The notes beneath the pieces are model-generated. The model did no database searches, was not told the origin of the DNA, and was given only the letters and a program-made list of their open reading frames with translations. From the NCBI RefSeq assembly GCF_001624695.1, contig NZ_JSEP01000001.1, forward strand, positions 468,501 to 532,500: a stretch of 64,000 bases of DNA. The letters are read 5' to 3'. Shown here piece by piece: positions 38,692 through 49,210 of this stretch (positions within the stretch are counted from its first letter, which is position 1; every line of letters begins with the position of its first letter). The translations under genes and the position numbers were made by a program. Origin of the DNA: Labrenzia sp. OB1 (GTDB lineage: Bacteria > Pseudomonadota > Alphaproteobacteria > Rhizobiales > Stappiaceae).

Positions 38692-39084
38692 CTATTCCAC
38701 GAAGCGGCTCGTGGCATCACGGTCGCGATCGTATCGTTTCATGAGCGGAAACGGTGGCAACCAGCTTTCGCGGCGGATCGTCCAGCTTTCGTAGGTTGGC
38801 ATCAGTTGGTCCGTGGCATCCAGGGACCCCAGGTTCACTTCGATTTCGTCTCCCGTGCGCGCATAGACGGAAGAGCCGCATCGGGGACAGAAAAACCGCC
38901 CGGCATAGTCGCGGGTTTCACCTTCTATTGTCACCGCTTCCTGAGGGAATATCGCGGAAGCATGGAAAAGAGCCCCATGGTGCTTGCGGCACTCGAGACA
39001 ATGACACAGACCGACCCGGTATGGACGTCCCGACGCCACAAGACGGACGTTGCCGCACACGCAGCCACCCGTGAACCGGTCCAT
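38692..39084 (-). CDS. GFA/CENP-V family zinc protein
   Basis: A 130-residue protein of the glutathione-dependent formaldehyde-activating (GFA) fold. Zinc ligands are the CVCG pair (residues 8-10), CHCLEC (about 27-32) and FCPRCGS (about 69-75), with the end-of-domain pattern LMPTYESWTIRRESWLP. Most members have no proven substrate, and catalysis on formaldehyde should not be assumed. It lies between ybgC and the MCP gene on the same strand. Confidence 0.85.
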   Translation of the reverse strand: MDRFTGGCVCGNVRLVASGRPYRVGLCHCLECRKHHGALFHASAIFPQEAVTIEGETRDYAGRFFCPRCGSSVYARTGDEIEVNLGSLDATDQLMPTYESWTIRRESWLPPFPLMKRYDRDRDATSRFVE

Positions 39085-39149
39085 GCCGTTCCTCCGTTAA
39101 ACCAGAGCTCAAGCAGCCTCAACCGGGACAACCGGGCGAGGCTTCACAC

Positions 39150-41261
39150 TCAGGCTGCGGCAACCTCGGCAAGGAAAGTCTCGACGGAGGCACGAAGCTG
39201 TTCCGCCTGCTGTTTCATCTCGATGGTTGCCGTCAGCACATCGCCGACCGCCTCGGAGTTTTCTGCAACGCCCTCGTTCAGCAACGCGACCGTTGTCGCA
39301 ACGCTGCGCGTCCCCTCGGCCGCTTCCGAAACATTGCGGGAGATTTCACCCGTTGCGGCACCCTGCTGCTGAACGGCTTCGGAAATCGTCACCGTATAGG
39401 AATTGACCTCTTCAACGGACCCCGAGACGCGAGCGATTTCTTCCACCGCTTCGGTCGTGGAGGCCTGAATGGCAGAGACCTGAGTCGAAATCTCTTCCGT
39501 CGCCTTCGCGGTCTGGCCGGCAAGGGACTTCACTTCCGAGGCAACAACGGCAAATCCACGGCCCGCTTCACCTGCGCGAGCAGCTTCGATGGTCGCGTTC
39601 AAAGCCAGGAGGTTGGTCTGTTCGGCGATTTCAGAGATTAGCGACACGACGTGGCCGATCTTCTTGGCCGCTTCCGCAAGCCCGGAGATCTTGGCGTTGG
39701 AACTCTGCGCCGCCGTAGTCGTCTGTCCCACGATGGACGCGGTCGTCTCGACCTGGCGGGAGATTTCCGCGATGGAGGCGTTGAGTTCTTCTGTGGCGGA
39801 AGCAACCGCCTGGACATTGGAGGAGGCGTTCTGGGACGTGGACACCGCAGTCTGCCCGTGATCGGTCGCCGAAGCCGATCTCTGGCTGAGGGCAGCGGAA
39901 ACATCCTCGACACGGGCGATGTTGCTTTCCACCAGTTCAAGCACCGACTGGGATTCAGCCCGGAACGACGCGATCAGTGAATCGATCCTCTTTTCCCGGG
40001 TCTCGCGGGCGATATGGCCGACCTTGCGCTCTTCCGCCAGCCGCTCTCGCTCGACGGAGTTCTCCTTGAAGACTTCAATGCAGCGCGCCATGCGGCCGAT
40101 CTCGTCCTGACGCTCGGTCGCTTCCACCATGACCTCCAGATCGCCGTCGGCAATCGCGCGCGCGGCAACCGACAGGCGTTCCATCGGAGAGAACATGCGC
40201 CTGGTGATCCACCAGATGAGACCGACGATTGGGACGAGGCACAGGAAACCGGAGAGAACCGCGCCGTAGGTGATGCGGTTCGCGGCGGCCGAGAGTTCGG
40301 TCTGCCGGACGGCTTCGACAACACCATAGGCTTTGTTTTCAAACGTGCTTTCCGTGTCGGCAAACCGGTAGTCCTCGCCGCCCAGCCGGATCAAATGGTC
40401 TCCCGCGCTGATATCCGCCAGTGAATAGGTTGCGCTTGCGCGTCCTGCGGCATCAAGCTGGACCAGCTTGCCCGTCGAATCGACCAGGAAAACCTGCTCG
40501 CTCTCGCCTAGGCCCGCCGGCTCGTTCAGAAGTTTAGCCAGGTGGCTCATGTCCGCCGAGAACGCGAGCGCTCCGAAAAAGCGGTCGAGATAGAATATGG
40601 GAGCCGCAAGAACCAGTGAAACAGCCCCGTCCTCTGCGGTGACGAAACCGGAGGAAAAGATCTGTCCTGCGGCCAGCGTCTCGTTTTTTGCAGCAGCATA
40701 CAGAGCGCCGAATGCGTTTTGGACCGGGTGGCCCTCAATCTCGGGTGCATCCACATGATGGGCGAATTCGTGACCTTTACCGTAGGTATAGGTTATGAAC
40801 CCTTCCGGGTTCGCCAGGGCGGCATCTGAAAACAGACCCTGACCGATCACGTCCTGATAGACTGGATGCACGGCCTTGTGGTTGTTCACGTAATAATTCG
40901 TTTCAGCCGGTTCACTGAGCAAATGGCGCTCGTGCGGCGCATGCGGATTGTCGGTGACAAAGATCCGTCGAAGGGTTTCTGTCTGTCCCTCCTTCAGGTT
41001 CTTCCAGCCGACCATCGACTTCATCAGACTGTCCTTGGCTTCATCGAGAGAGACGAAGAACCGGGCGCTGTAGATCACCTGGTTCAGAGCCAGTTCGAGC
41101 ACCTTCTGTTTCGCCCTTGTCGCACTGGTCAGGCCGTTATCGGCCTGACCGTTGGCGACATCGCGCGAAACCTTGGATGTGACAGCCACGATTGCCACGC
41201 ACATAACCAGTGCGCCGGCAAAAAACATGAGAGCCAGTTTAGATGACAGCCGCTTGCGCAT
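39150..41261 (-). CDS. Methyl-accepting chemotaxis protein with large periplasmic sensor
   Basis: 703 residues. First membrane helix about 8-28 ([21 protein letters not shown]), a periplasmic ligand domain of about 290 residues with double-Cache appearance, second helix about 325-347 ([19 protein letters not shown]), a HAMP linker, and a cytoplasmic signalling tip with [34 protein letters not shown]. No CheR-tethering pentapeptide at the C-terminus. The ligand is unknown. It is divergent from a second receptor gene across an AT-rich gap and lies between core blocks. Confidence 0.9.
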   Translation of the reverse strand: MRKRLSSKLALMFFAGALVMCVAIVAVTSKVSRDVANGQADNGLTSATRAKQKVLELALNQVIYSARFFVSLDEAKDSLMKSMVGWKNLKEGQTETLRRIFVTDNPHAPHERHLLSEPAETNYYVNNHKAVHPVYQDVIGQGLFSDAALANPEGFITYTYGKGHEFAHHVDAPEIEGHPVQNAFGALYAAAKNETLAAGQIFSSGFVTAEDGAVSLVLAAPIFYLDRFFGALAFSADMSHLAKLLNEPAGLGESEQVFLVDSTGKLVQLDAAGRASATYSLADISAGDHLIRLGGEDYRFADTESTFENKAYGVVEAVRQTELSAAANRITYGAVLSGFLCLVPIVGLIWWITRRMFSPMERLSVAARAIADGDLEVMVEATERQDEIGRMARCIEVFKENSVERERLAEERKVGHIARETREKRIDSLIASFRAESQSVLELVESNIARVEDVSAALSQRSASATDHGQTAVSTSQNASSNVQAVASATEELNASIAEISRQVETTASIVGQTTTAAQSSNAKISGLAEAAKKIGHVVSLISEIAEQTNLLALNATIEAARAGEAGRGFAVVASEVKSLAGQTAKATEEISTQVSAIQASTTEAVEEIARVSGSVEEVNSYTVTISEAVQQQGAATGEISRNVSEAAEGTRSVATTVALLNEGVAENSEAVGDVLTATIEMKQQAEQLRASVETFLAEVAAA

Positions 41262-41835
41262 AAAATCCCCCCAAAAAGATCGCGGGACGATACGGACACA
41301 TTGACAAACAAATACTTAATATAGGGCCTTGAACCTGACAAAAATTACAAGCTTCCACCAAGGCGCTCTTTGTTCTTCCAGGTTGTTCCAGAAGATCGAA
41401 CAGGCATACCAATTTCAACAAACAAGACCCTCTTTGATGAGGCTGGTATCAATCACATCAGGAAATCAGTTTCCGGCGTTTCCAAATGCGGACTTCGCCC
41501 TTGCCTGTATAGGTAGTACCGCCAATATGAAATTGCCGGTCATGGAGTAGTAAAGGCTCGTGAACTCGAGGCACCAAAGATATTGTGCAAGTGCGAAAAG
41601 AACGTGTGCAATTTCTCTCTGACCGACTAAATGAAATACGAAAACCTGCAGAGAATTATTTTTCAGAACTTGACAAAATTATACAGAAAATTCCTTCGGA
41701 GATTTACTTTCAACAAACGGAGAGAAAGCAAAAACAAGTAGATTTCCAAACGCCCCCCAAATATCTTCTCATTCAAACTAAATTAACAATATCAATCAAT
41801 TATACAAGAAATTCATCCTGATTAGGACCTCGAAA
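41262..41835. other. AT-rich divergent intergenic region between two receptor genes
   Basis: 574 bases clearly richer in A and T than their surroundings, especially 41600-41830. I see no gene: the short plus-strand frame at 41585-41821 lacks a ribosome site, has Lys/Gln/Ile-rich composition and matches nothing I know. The region should carry both receptor promoters. No CtrA box or sigma-54 -24/-12 element is evident by eye. Confidence 0.5.
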
Positions 41836-43530
41836 ATGCTTCTCGATAAATTTCGTATTGGCTTCAAGATCTGGATTCCGGTCATCAGCCTTGCCGTATT
41901 CACACTTGCGATCATTACTTACGATCTCTGGTCGCTACGGACGATCCTTTACGGCGAACGCACTGCAAAAACTCAGACGGTCGTTGAGATCACAAACTCC
42001 GTACTGAAGTACTTCCATGAGTTGGAGACGTCAGGGGAACTGAGCAGGGAAGAAGCCCAGGAGTGGGCGCGCAACGTTGTGCGTGCGATACAATTCGACG
42101 GGAACAACTACGCCTTCATTCAGAACTATGAAGGAACACGCATCGTCAGCGCCAACAAGGCCAGCGAAGGAAAGAGCGCCTGGAATTCGCAGGACAAGAC
42201 CGGCAAGTACCACGTACGCGAAATGATCGACGCCGCCCGCAACGGCGGCGGCGTCGTGACGTACATGTGGAACCGCAAGGGCGAGGACGCGCTGATCCCC
42301 AAGTCCACCTGGTCGGAAGCCTTCGAGCCCTGGGGTTGGGTGACGGCCACTGGCGTTTATGTTGACGATGTGTCTGCCGCCTTCTGGTCCAAGGTCAGCA
42401 CGATGATAGGCGTCCTGGCCATAGGTGGCCTGATCGCCACCGTGATCGCCATCGCCGCGATCCGTAACATCGTTGTTCCGCTGAAGGGCCTGACCCTGAG
42501 CATGAAGGTATTGGCGGACGGCGACACCAACGTCGAGATTACAGGAATGCGTCGCGGGGATGAGATCGGTGAAATGGCGGAAGCCATGGAAACCTTCGTT
42601 GCCAACGAAAACACGCGCCGGGAGCTCGAGCGCACCCAGAACGAACGCCAGCAAATGGACTTGCGGCGCTCGAGCAACATCCAGGGACTTTCCTCGGAGT
42701 TCGACGTCCAGATCACCGGCCTTTTGAACACGATCACCAATTCGGTGGAAAGTCTGCAACATGCCTCCACAAACCTGAACTCTGGCGCCCAGCAGACCAC
42801 GAACCAGAGCGAGGCGGTTGCTTCCGCAGCTGCAACCGCGTCTGCCAATACGGAAACGGTTGCCGCAGCCGCGGAAGAACTTGCCACTTCGGTTGCCGAA
42901 ATCAGCCGACAGGTGTCCTCCTCCAGCGAGATCGCATCCCAGGCGGCGCAGCAGGCATCCTCGACGAACGAACGCATCCAGGGGCTTTCCGAAGCGGCCG
43001 CGAAAATCGGCGAAGTCGTCACGCTCATCCAGGCCATTGCCGAGCAGACCAACCTGCTGGCGCTGAATGCGACCATCGAGGCTGCCCGTGCCGGAGAGGC
43101 GGGCAAGGGCTTTGCGGTGGTCGCGGCCGAAGTGAAGGAATTGGCGACCCAGACCTCCAAGGCCACCGAGGAAATTTCCTCGCAGATTTCCAGCATTCAG
43201 GGTGAAACCAGTCACGCGGTCGAAGCCATCGGCACCATCACAAGCACCATTAGCAAGATCAACGAGATCACGACCAACATCTCGGCTGCGGTCGAACAGC
43301 AGGGCGTTGCCACCAACGAGATTGCTTCCAACATCCAGCAGGCTGCAGCCGGTACGCAAGAGGTAACCGACAACATCGGAGGCGTTTCCTCCGCCGCCGG
43401 CATTACCAACGAGGCGGCGGACATGGTCTACTCTGCAGCCCAAAGCCTGGACAAGGAAGCCCATGAGTTGAGCGCAAGTGTCGGGACTTTCCTCAAGGGC
43501 ATCAAGGAAAACTCCGCAGAGGCTGCCTGA
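41836..43530 (+). CDS. Methyl-accepting chemotaxis protein with single-Cache sensor
   Basis: 564 residues: first membrane helix about 12-35 ([20 protein letters not shown]), a short periplasmic single-Cache domain of the sCache_2 type ([43 protein letters not shown]), second helix about 190-215 ([22 protein letters not shown]), a HAMP domain, and the tip [34 protein letters not shown]. No C-terminal CheR-binding pentapeptide. sCache_2 receptors often sense small organic acids, but the ligand here is not predictable. Confidence 0.92.
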   Translation: MLLDKFRIGFKIWIPVISLAVFTLAIITYDLWSLRTILYGERTAKTQTVVEITNSVLKYFHELETSGELSREEAQEWARNVVRAIQFDGNNYAFIQNYEGTRIVSANKASEGKSAWNSQDKTGKYHVREMIDAARNGGGVVTYMWNRKGEDALIPKSTWSEAFEPWGWVTATGVYVDDVSAAFWSKVSTMIGVLAIGGLIATVIAIAAIRNIVVPLKGLTLSMKVLADGDTNVEITGMRRGDEIGEMAEAMETFVANENTRRELERTQNERQQMDLRRSSNIQGLSSEFDVQITGLLNTITNSVESLQHASTNLNSGAQQTTNQSEAVASAAATASANTETVAAAAEELATSVAEISRQVSSSSEIASQAAQQASSTNERIQGLSEAAAKIGEVVTLIQAIAEQTNLLALNATIEAARAGEAGKGFAVVAAEVKELATQTSKATEEISSQISSIQGETSHAVEAIGTITSTISKINEITTNISAAVEQQGVATNEIASNIQQAAAGTQEVTDNIGGVSSAAGITNEAADMVYSAAQSLDKEAHELSASVGTFLKGIKENSAEAA

Positions 43531-43557
43531 CCGCCCTCTGAAGTATCACACCCCAAT

Positions 43558-43588
43558 GAGGCCGCCTTTTCGGGCGGCCTCGTTTTTT
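43558..43588 (+). terminator. Terminator of the sCache receptor gene
   Basis: GAGGCCGCC / GGCGGCCTC hairpin with six-base loop and GTTTTTT tract, about 28 bases after the stop codon. Confidence 0.9.
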
Positions 43589-43729
43589 GGGCAGGCTGCC
43601 TTTTGCTATCCCTGTAATCCCAAGACAAAAGTCTAGATCTTTGAACGAGGACGCGCGGTTTCAAGCATCTGCGGGTCCTGATGGCTGTACGTGCGTTTCA
43701 GGCACCTCAAAAAACAACAGATTCGCGTC

Positions 43730-44770
43730 TTACTCCGGATCCAGAAACAGGCCCATCTGCGGCGTGTCGGCCCTGGACGGCACCGCAAAGCCCATGTGAT
43801 CGAAGGCCATCGGCGTCAGGATCCGGCCGCGTGGTGTCCGCTGCAGGAAGCCGTTCTGGATCAGATACGGCTCAACGATCTCCTCGATCGCGTCCCTGGG
43901 TTCTGAGAGAGCGGCGGCGATAGTCTCGATGCCCACGGGTCCGCCACCGAAATTGACCGCGATCTGGGTAAGATAACGCCGGTCCAGACTGTCCAGCCCC
44001 GCGCCATCCACCTCGAGCTGCAGCAGCGCCTTGTCCGCCAGAGCCCTGTCCACTCGCTCGATACCGGCGACAATCGCGAAATCGCGGACCCGCCGCAGCA
44101 GGCGCCCGGCGATGCGCGGTGTTCCGCGCGAGCGTTTCGCGATTTCATGTGCCCCGTCCTCGGCGATGCCCAGGCCCAGGATCGACGCCCCGCGCTTGAC
44201 GATGTGTTCCAGCTCCGGAACCGTATAGAACTGCAGGCGGACGGGTATCCCGAACCTGTCCCTGAGCGGGGTCGTCAGAAGTCCGAGCCGGGTGGTCGCA
44301 GCGACAAGCGTGAATTTCGCCAGATCGATCTTCACGGATCGGGCCGCGGGCCCTTCCCCGATGATCAGATCGAGCTGATAGTCCTCCATGGCCGGGTAGA
44401 GCACTTCCTCGACCGCCGGACTGAGCCGATGAATCTCGTCTATGAACAGGACATCGCGCTCTTCGAGGTTGGTTAGAAGCGCCGCCAGATCGCCGGCCTT
44501 GGCGATCACAGGACCCGAGGTTGCCCGAAAGTTCACGCCGAGTTCGCGCGCCATGATCTGAGCCAGCGTCGTCTTTCCCAGTCCCGGCGGACCGACGAAC
44601 AATACATGATCGAGCGCTTCACCGCGTGCTTTCGCCGCGCCGATGAAGACCTTCAGATTCGCACGCGCCTGTGCCTGGCCAACAAAATCATCCAGCACCT
44701 GCGGGCGCATTGTGCCGTCGATCTCGTCGCCCCGGATCTCGGGTGTTACGATGCGAGTGTCATCCGACAT
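43730..44770 (-). CDS. ruvB: Holliday junction branch migration helicase RuvB
   Basis: A 346-residue AAA+ motor that drives branch migration with RuvA. It shows [12 protein letters not shown], Walker [15 protein letters not shown], Walker B FIDEIHR, sensor-1 VAATTRLG and the C-terminal winged helix with QRTPRGR. Last of the ruvC-ruvA-(small gene)-ruvB cluster; its start overlaps the end of the small membrane gene by 11 bases. Confidence 0.97.
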   Translation of the reverse strand: MSDDTRIVTPEIRGDEIDGTMRPQVLDDFVGQAQARANLKVFIGAAKARGEALDHVLFVGPPGLGKTTLAQIMARELGVNFRATSGPVIAKAGDLAALLTNLEERDVLFIDEIHRLSPAVEEVLYPAMEDYQLDLIIGEGPAARSVKIDLAKFTLVAATTRLGLLTTPLRDRFGIPVRLQFYTVPELEHIVKRGASILGLGIAEDGAHEIAKRSRGTPRIAGRLLRRVRDFAIVAGIERVDRALADKALLQLEVDGAGLDSLDRRYLTQIAVNFGGGPVGIETIAAALSEPRDAIEEIVEPYLIQNGFLQRTPRGRILTPMAFDHMGFAVPSRADTPQMGLFLDPE

Positions 44771-45005
44771 TGCTTACGACCGTAAACAGCAGCACCAGAA
44801 GCAGCGCGCAATAAGCAACCCTGATCGCGTGATACTTTCTGAACTGGCGCCGCACGAAGGGGTCATCCGTCTCCAGCCGCCGGCCTTTCATGGCAAACGA
44901 CCTGTCACCGACCGCCTGGGAGAAACGGTGATCGAGAAACATGATCCCGCCGATACCCAGAACGACGAACCCAACGGCAAGGACGGCATAAAAAGCGACA
45001 ATCAT
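44760..45005 (-). CDS. Small two-helix membrane protein between ruvA and ruvB
   Basis: 81 residues: membrane helix about 4-25 ([23 protein letters not shown]), a basic cytoplasmic middle ([22 protein letters not shown]), and a second helix about 62-78 ([16 protein letters not shown]). Its ATG overlaps the ruvA stop as ATGA and its end overlaps ruvB, so it is translated with the recombination genes. I cannot name the family. A function in DNA repair is only implied by position. Confidence 0.8.
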   Translation of the reverse strand: MIVAFYAVLAVGFVVLGIGGIMFLDHRFSQAVGDRSFAMKGRRLETDDPFVRRQFRKYHAIRVAYCALLLVLLFTVVSNVG

Positions 45006-45619
45006 CCGGCAAGTTCCTTCAGGCCCAGACGGATCAACTGCTCCGTGGTGACGTTCTCTCCGGCCGACTGCATCGCCTTGGCCACGGCCGCGCTTGCCTG
45101 CGGTTGGCCGTATCCAAGGTTCGTCAGCGCGGAAACGGCTTCGGCGACAGGCCGCGCGGCGACATTATCGGCAACCGACTGCGACACGGAGATCGTCGCC
45201 TCGTCGACGCTGGCAAGACCCGGCGCCTTGTCCTTCAGTTCCGCGAGAATACGCTCGGCCACCCGTTTTCCGACACCCGGCGCCCGCGAAATCGTTGCCT
45301 TGTCGCCGAGTGCGATGGCGTTGGCCACTTCCCCCGCCTTGAGGATACCCAGAACACCGAGCGCCACCTTGGCGCCGACGCCCTGAACCGTCATCAGCAT
45401 GCGGAACCATTCCCGCTCCGCCTCGACGCCAAATCCGTAAAGCCGGATCATGTCTTCGCGAACGATCGTTTCGATGAATAGAACCGCGGCCTCACCCGCT
45501 CTTGGCAGGCCCTGCAGGATGCGCGACGGACAATGAACCTGATAGCCGACCCCGTGCACATCCAGAATGACATGATCTTCGCCGTAGCTGTCGATCGTTC
45601 CCTTGAGTTTCCCGATCAT
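45002..45619 (-). CDS. ruvA: Holliday junction DNA-binding protein RuvA
   Basis: A 205-residue tetramer-forming protein that binds four-way junctions. The start [26 protein letters not shown] is the canonical N-terminus; the helix-hairpin-helix pair is [14 protein letters not shown] and [13 protein letters not shown], and the C-terminal domain III ([20 protein letters not shown]) binds RuvB. The longer frame upstream overlaps ruvC and is rejected. Confidence 0.97.
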   Translation of the reverse strand: MIGKLKGTIDSYGEDHVILDVHGVGYQVHCPSRILQGLPRAGEAAVLFIETIVREDMIRLYGFGVEAEREWFRMLMTVQGVGAKVALGVLGILKAGEVANAIALGDKATISRAPGVGKRVAERILAELKDKAPGLASVDEATISVSQSVADNVAARPVAEAVSALTNLGYGQPQASAAVAKAMQSAGENVTTEQLIRLGLKELAG

Positions 45620-45632
45620 CTGAGTTTCCCGG

Positions 45633-46148
45633 TCATGCCGCCCCCATCGCCGCGACCCGCGCGGCCGTGCTTGCCCGATGCTGCGCGTGACAGATTGCAA
45701 TCGCAAGCGCATCGGCCGCATCGTCGGAATTGAATGTAGCCCGCGGCATGAGAACTTTCACCATCGCCCGGATCTGACCCTTTTCCGCATGGCCGGTCCC
45801 GACCACGGTCTTCTTCACCAGATTGGGCGCGTATTCGGCGACCGGCAGGCCGGCAAGCGAAGGCACCAGCAAGGCGATGCCGCGCGCCTGCCCCAGTTTC
45901 AGCGTCGCGCCCGCGTCCTTGTTGACGAAGGTAAGCTCGACCGCGGCCTCAGCCGGTTCGTGCTGCCTCACAACGTCGCTCAGCCCTTCGTGAAGCTCCA
46001 CGAGGCGCTCCGCCAGGCTCTTCTTGTTGTCCGAGGTGACGGTACCGGAGCCGATGAAGGACAGCCGGTTGCCGGCCGCCTCAATGATGCCCCAGCCGGT
46101 GCGTCGCAGCCCCGGGTCGATGCCCAGCAAACGAATCGTGTGTGTCAT
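45633..46148 (-). CDS. ruvC: Crossover junction endonuclease RuvC
   Basis: A 171-residue Holliday junction resolvase. Catalytic acids are visible as [14 protein letters not shown] (Asp11), [10 protein letters not shown] (Glu) and the final [15 protein letters not shown]. The start [11 protein letters not shown] fits family length; the upstream extension is not RuvC-like. 13 bases separate it from ruvA. First gene of the ruv operon. Confidence 0.96.
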   Translation of the reverse strand: MTHTIRLLGIDPGLRRTGWGIIEAAGNRLSFIGSGTVTSDNKKSLAERLVELHEGLSDVVRQHEPAEAAVELTFVNKDAGATLKLGQARGIALLVPSLAGLPVAEYAPNLVKKTVVGTGHAEKGQIRAMVKVLMPRATFNSDDAADALAIAICHAQHRASTAARVAAMGAA

Positions 46149-46339
46149 GGAACAAATCGGTAACAAAACTTCTGCGTTGACGCCAGACAAAGCGCAGCTT
46201 ACGACCGGAATGCTTGTCAAGTTTGAACCGGAATCCGCTCCTTTTGACGGGGAGACGACGGTTTCTCCATCGGTTCTCTTCATTTCCACATGGCGCTCTG
46301 CCGCCTGCCGTGCCCCCGATGCGCGCACCGAGAGTTTCC

Positions 46340-47101
46340 ATGTTTGATATTTTCAGCTCATTTTCACCCGGCTTGCTGATGTTTCTCGCCGCCGTCCTTT
46401 TCGTCGCCGGATGCGTGCGTGGCTTTGCAGGGTTCGGTGCCGGGATGATCTTCATGCCCATAGCCGCCAGCGTCATGCTACCATCCACCGCAGCCGCCTC
46501 GTTCCTGTTCATCGACGGGATCGTGGCCCTGCCGCTGGTCGTTCGCGCGCTGAGACTGTGCGACTGGTCGACCGTCCTTCCCGCAGTGATCGGCGCGGTG
46601 GTGTTCGTCCACTTCGGCGCATGGCTCCTCGCCAACACCGACGTTCTCGTGCTGCGCTGGACAATCTTCGCCATCGTCACCGGCCTGCTTCTGCTGCTGA
46701 TCTCCGGATGGCGCTACCACCGCAAGGCCACCTGGCCGGTATCTCTCGGCGTCGGCGCGGTCAGCGGCGTTCTCGGCGGTGTTTCACAGCTGTCCGGACC
46801 ACCCGTAGTCGCCTTCTGGCTCTCCAGCGCCCGGGAACCGGCGATCGTGCGCGCCAACCTGATCGTCTTCCTCGCGCTTGCCAGCGTCGGCACCTTTTTC
46901 GCCTATATCGTGAACGGCTTCTTCACCCTGCAGGTCTTCCACCTGCTGATCATGGCGACCCCGGTTTATGCGCTGGCGATCTATGCCGGCTCGAAAGGCT
47001 TCAGCAAGGCAAGTCCGAAGCACTACCGGAAGCTGGCTTATGTGCTGATCGCACTGGCGGCGCTCACCAGCATGCCCGCCCTGGACCCGCTATTCCGCTA
47101 G
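46340..47101 (+). CDS. TSUP family (TauE/SafE) permease
   Basis: A 253-residue inner-membrane protein with about eight hydrophobic segments. The N-terminal [22 protein letters not shown] and the mid-protein [23 protein letters not shown] are the two family signatures of sulfite/organosulfonate exporters (TauE/SafE). The substrate is unknown. The chosen ATG gives the classic short N-terminus; an upstream ATG 126 bases earlier would add a basic tail. Its stop overlaps the convergent MazG-like gene by 12 bases. Confidence 0.85.
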   Translation: MFDIFSSFSPGLLMFLAAVLFVAGCVRGFAGFGAGMIFMPIAASVMLPSTAAASFLFIDGIVALPLVVRALRLCDWSTVLPAVIGAVVFVHFGAWLLANTDVLVLRWTIFAIVTGLLLLLISGWRYHRKATWPVSLGVGAVSGVLGGVSQLSGPPVVAFWLSSAREPAIVRANLIVFLALASVGTFFAYIVNGFFTLQVFHLLIMATPVYALAIYAGSKGFSKASPKHYRKLAYVLIALAALTSMPALDPLFR

Positions 47102-47386
47102 CTTCTCCTGCCATTTGGCGCATTTCTGCTCCATCAGGCGCTCCAGTTCGGCGTCGAACTCCGCACGGCTGGAAGACGCCTGCGCCAGAATGCTGAGGGA
47201 AACGATTGCCGCATCCACCGCTTCCTCGCGCACGTCTTCAAGCGAGTGGTTCTTGTATCCGCTGCCCGGCGCGCCGGTCGCCGAAAGAACCGCCTGCGCC
47301 AGCTCCCCGGCTTCTTCTGCCAGTTTCAACGCACGCTCCTGCAGGGTTTTCGGATCTTTACGGGTGAGTTCGAAGATATTGAACAT
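47090..47386 (-). CDS. MazG-like nucleotide pyrophosphohydrolase
   Basis: 98 residues with the EExxE/ExxD arrangement of MazG-type enzymes: ALKLAEEAGELAQAVLS and, further on, LEDVREEAVDAAIVSLSIL, which supply the Mg-binding acids. The protein is about the length of single-domain MazG-like proteins. Such enzymes hydrolyse NTPs or house-cleaning substrates; which one is unknown. The ATG used is preceded by an in-frame region that lacks homology. Confidence 0.7.
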   Translation of the reverse strand: MFNIFELTRKDPKTLQERALKLAEEAGELAQAVLSATGAPGSGYKNHSLEDVREEAVDAAIVSLSILAQASSSRAEFDAELERLMEQKCAKWQEKLAE

Positions 47387-47435
47387 CGCAGCGTCTCCGG
47401 TTTTTGCGGCAAGGTTGTTGCCCCCACCCCTTACA

Positions 47436-47464
47436 AACAAAAACCCCGGCCGGGCCGGGGTTTC
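47436..47464 (-). terminator. Terminator of yebC
   Basis: AAACCCCGGC / GCCGGGGTTT hairpin with a CGG loop, followed on the minus strand by TTTTTGTTTG, about 26 bases past the yebC stop. Confidence 0.85.
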
Positions 47465-47489
47465 CAAATCCAGATAAACTCAAAACCGC

Positions 47490-48236
47490 TCAGGAAGCCA
47501 ATGCCGCCATGGTGTCCTCGTCAACATCGAAATTCGAATAGACGTTCTGGACGTCATCGTCATCTTCCAGCATGTCGATAAGTTTCAAAAGGGTCTGGGC
47601 CTTGTCCGTATCGACCGGTGTCAGGTTCTGCGGTTTCCAGATGATCTTGGTGGACTCCGCCTCACCCAGCGCTGCTTCCAGCGCCGCGGCAACATCGTTT
47701 AGATCCTCGAAGGCCGCGTAGATCGTGTGACCGTTTTCGTCGGACTGGACGTCTTCCGCCCCGGCCTCGATCGCAGCTTCCAGCACCGCGTCGGCTTCAC
47801 CGGCCTCCGGCTTGTAGACAATTTCTCCGACCCGGTCGAACATGAAGGAGACTGAACCGGTTTCGCCCAGCGAACCGCCGCATTTGGTAAAATAGGAGCG
47901 AACATTCGAGGCGGTGCGGTTGCGATTGTCGGTCAGGGCCTCGACAACGACGGCAACTCCCGCCGGGCCGTAACCCTCGTAGCGGATTTCCTCGTAGTTG
48001 TCGGCGTCACCCGTCTGTGACTTGTTGATCGCGCGCTGGATATTGTCCTTGGGCATGGACTGCCCCTTGGCGTTCTGCACGGCGAGGCGCAGGCGCGGAT
48101 TTGCATCCGGGTCAGGGTCGCCCATCTTGGCGGCAACAGTGATTTCCTTGGAGAGTTTGGAGAACATCTTCGACCGGGCCGCATCCTGGCGTCCCTTGCG
48201 GTGCATGATATTCTTGAATTTTGAATGGCCTGCCAT
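47490..48236 (-). CDS. yebC: YebC/PmpR family DNA-binding regulator
   Basis: A 248-residue YebC (TACO1) protein. The N-terminus [18 protein letters not shown] is diagnostic, with [48 protein letters not shown] and the acidic C-terminal third. Members act as transcriptional regulators or aid translation of proline-rich stretches. A terminator follows. Confidence 0.95.
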   Translation of the reverse strand: MAGHSKFKNIMHRKGRQDAARSKMFSKLSKEITVAAKMGDPDPDANPRLRLAVQNAKGQSMPKDNIQRAINKSQTGDADNYEEIRYEGYGPAGVAVVVEALTDNRNRTASNVRSYFTKCGGSLGETGSVSFMFDRVGEIVYKPEAGEADAVLEAAIEAGAEDVQSDENGHTIYAAFEDLNDVAAALEAALGEAESTKIIWKPQNLTPVDTDKAQTLLKLIDMLEDDDDVQNVYSNFDVDEDTMAALAS

Positions 48237-48338
48237 GGCTCTTTCCGGTTCTCTGCGGATGATTTCGATGAAAAACTGCGCCGCTTATAGGCAACTTGAC
48301 GGGGAAAATCCAGATCGGAGAATTGCGCGCCCGCGCTT

Positions 48339-49169
48339 TCAGCCGCCTGACGGCCAGAATTCCGGGAGCACCGGCTGCAGCCGTCCGCCGATCCTGACAG
48401 GAGCGATTCTCTCGGCCAGCCCGGTCCGGTCGTCGGTTTCAATGGCCACGCCGCTTATGGTCGGCTCGCCGGTTGCCGGCGTAAAGCGGCCACCCGGAAT
48501 CTTGCGCTGGAACCGGTTGACCGGTTCTTCCTTATCCATGCCCAGAACGCTGTCATAGGCACCACACATGCCGGCATCGGTCATATAGGCCGTCCCGTTC
48601 TCCAGGATCTGGTGATCGGCGGTCGGCACGTGGGTATGCGTTCCGACAACGAGGCTCACCCGGCCATCGAGAAAATGAGCCATGGCCTGTTTTTCGCTGG
48701 TCGCCTCCGCGTGCATGTCGATGATGACGGCGTCGGCCACCTGCCCGAGCGGACAACTGTCGACCACCTTGTCGATGACGGCGAACGGATCGTCCAGGGC
48801 ATCCATGTAGACCCGGCCCATCACATTCGCGACCATGACCTGCGCACCGTTGCGTGCGGTGAACAGATGCGCGCCCCGGCCCGGCGTGCCGGCCGGGTAG
48901 TTGACCGGCCGCAGCAGACGGTCCTGCCGCTCGATATAGACAAGCGTGTCGCGCTGGTCCCAGACATGATTGCCCGTCGTGACCACGTCGGCCCCGGCAT
49001 CCAGAACGTCCTGAAGAATAGCTTCGGTGATGCCGAACCCGGAGGCGGAATTCTCTCCGTTGACAATCACGAAATCGAGCTGGTTGGCCTCCACCAGACT
49101 CGGCAATTTCTCAATAACGGCGGTTCGGCCGACGCGGCCGACGAGATCGCCCAGAAACAGAATACGCAT
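48339..49169 (-). CDS. YmdB-type metallophosphoesterase
   Basis: A 276-residue calcineurin-like phosphoesterase of the TIGR00282/YmdB family. Metal ligands are seen in FLGDLVGRVGR, NGENSASGFG, TTGNHVWD and GTHTHVPTADH. YmdB hydrolyses 2',3'-cAMP in Bacillus. I start at ATG 49169 rather than the TTG just before it. It lies about 40 bases after the 5-formyl-THF cyclo-ligase gene on the same strand. Confidence 0.9.
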   Translation of the reverse strand: MRILFLGDLVGRVGRTAVIEKLPSLVEANQLDFVIVNGENSASGFGITEAILQDVLDAGADVVTTGNHVWDQRDTLVYIERQDRLLRPVNYPAGTPGRGAHLFTARNGAQVMVANVMGRVYMDALDDPFAVIDKVVDSCPLGQVADAVIIDMHAEATSEKQAMAHFLDGRVSLVVGTHTHVPTADHQILENGTAYMTDAGMCGAYDSVLGMDKEEPVNRFQRKIPGGRFTPATGEPTISGVAIETDDRTGLAERIAPVRIGGRLQPVLPEFWPSGG

Positions 49170-49210
49170 CAAATCCTCATTGAACGATCCGCCGCGGCCC
49201 TTCCGGCCGG

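Noticed and set aside
41585..41821. 78-residue frame in the AT-rich receptor gap
   Set aside because: No ribosome site, Lys/Gln/Ile-rich composition unlike the genome, no family resemblance.
42031..43464. 477-residue open frame opposite the sCache receptor
   Set aside because: Antisense shadow of a coiled-coil, Ala-rich gene; Gly/Arg-rich composition without family features.
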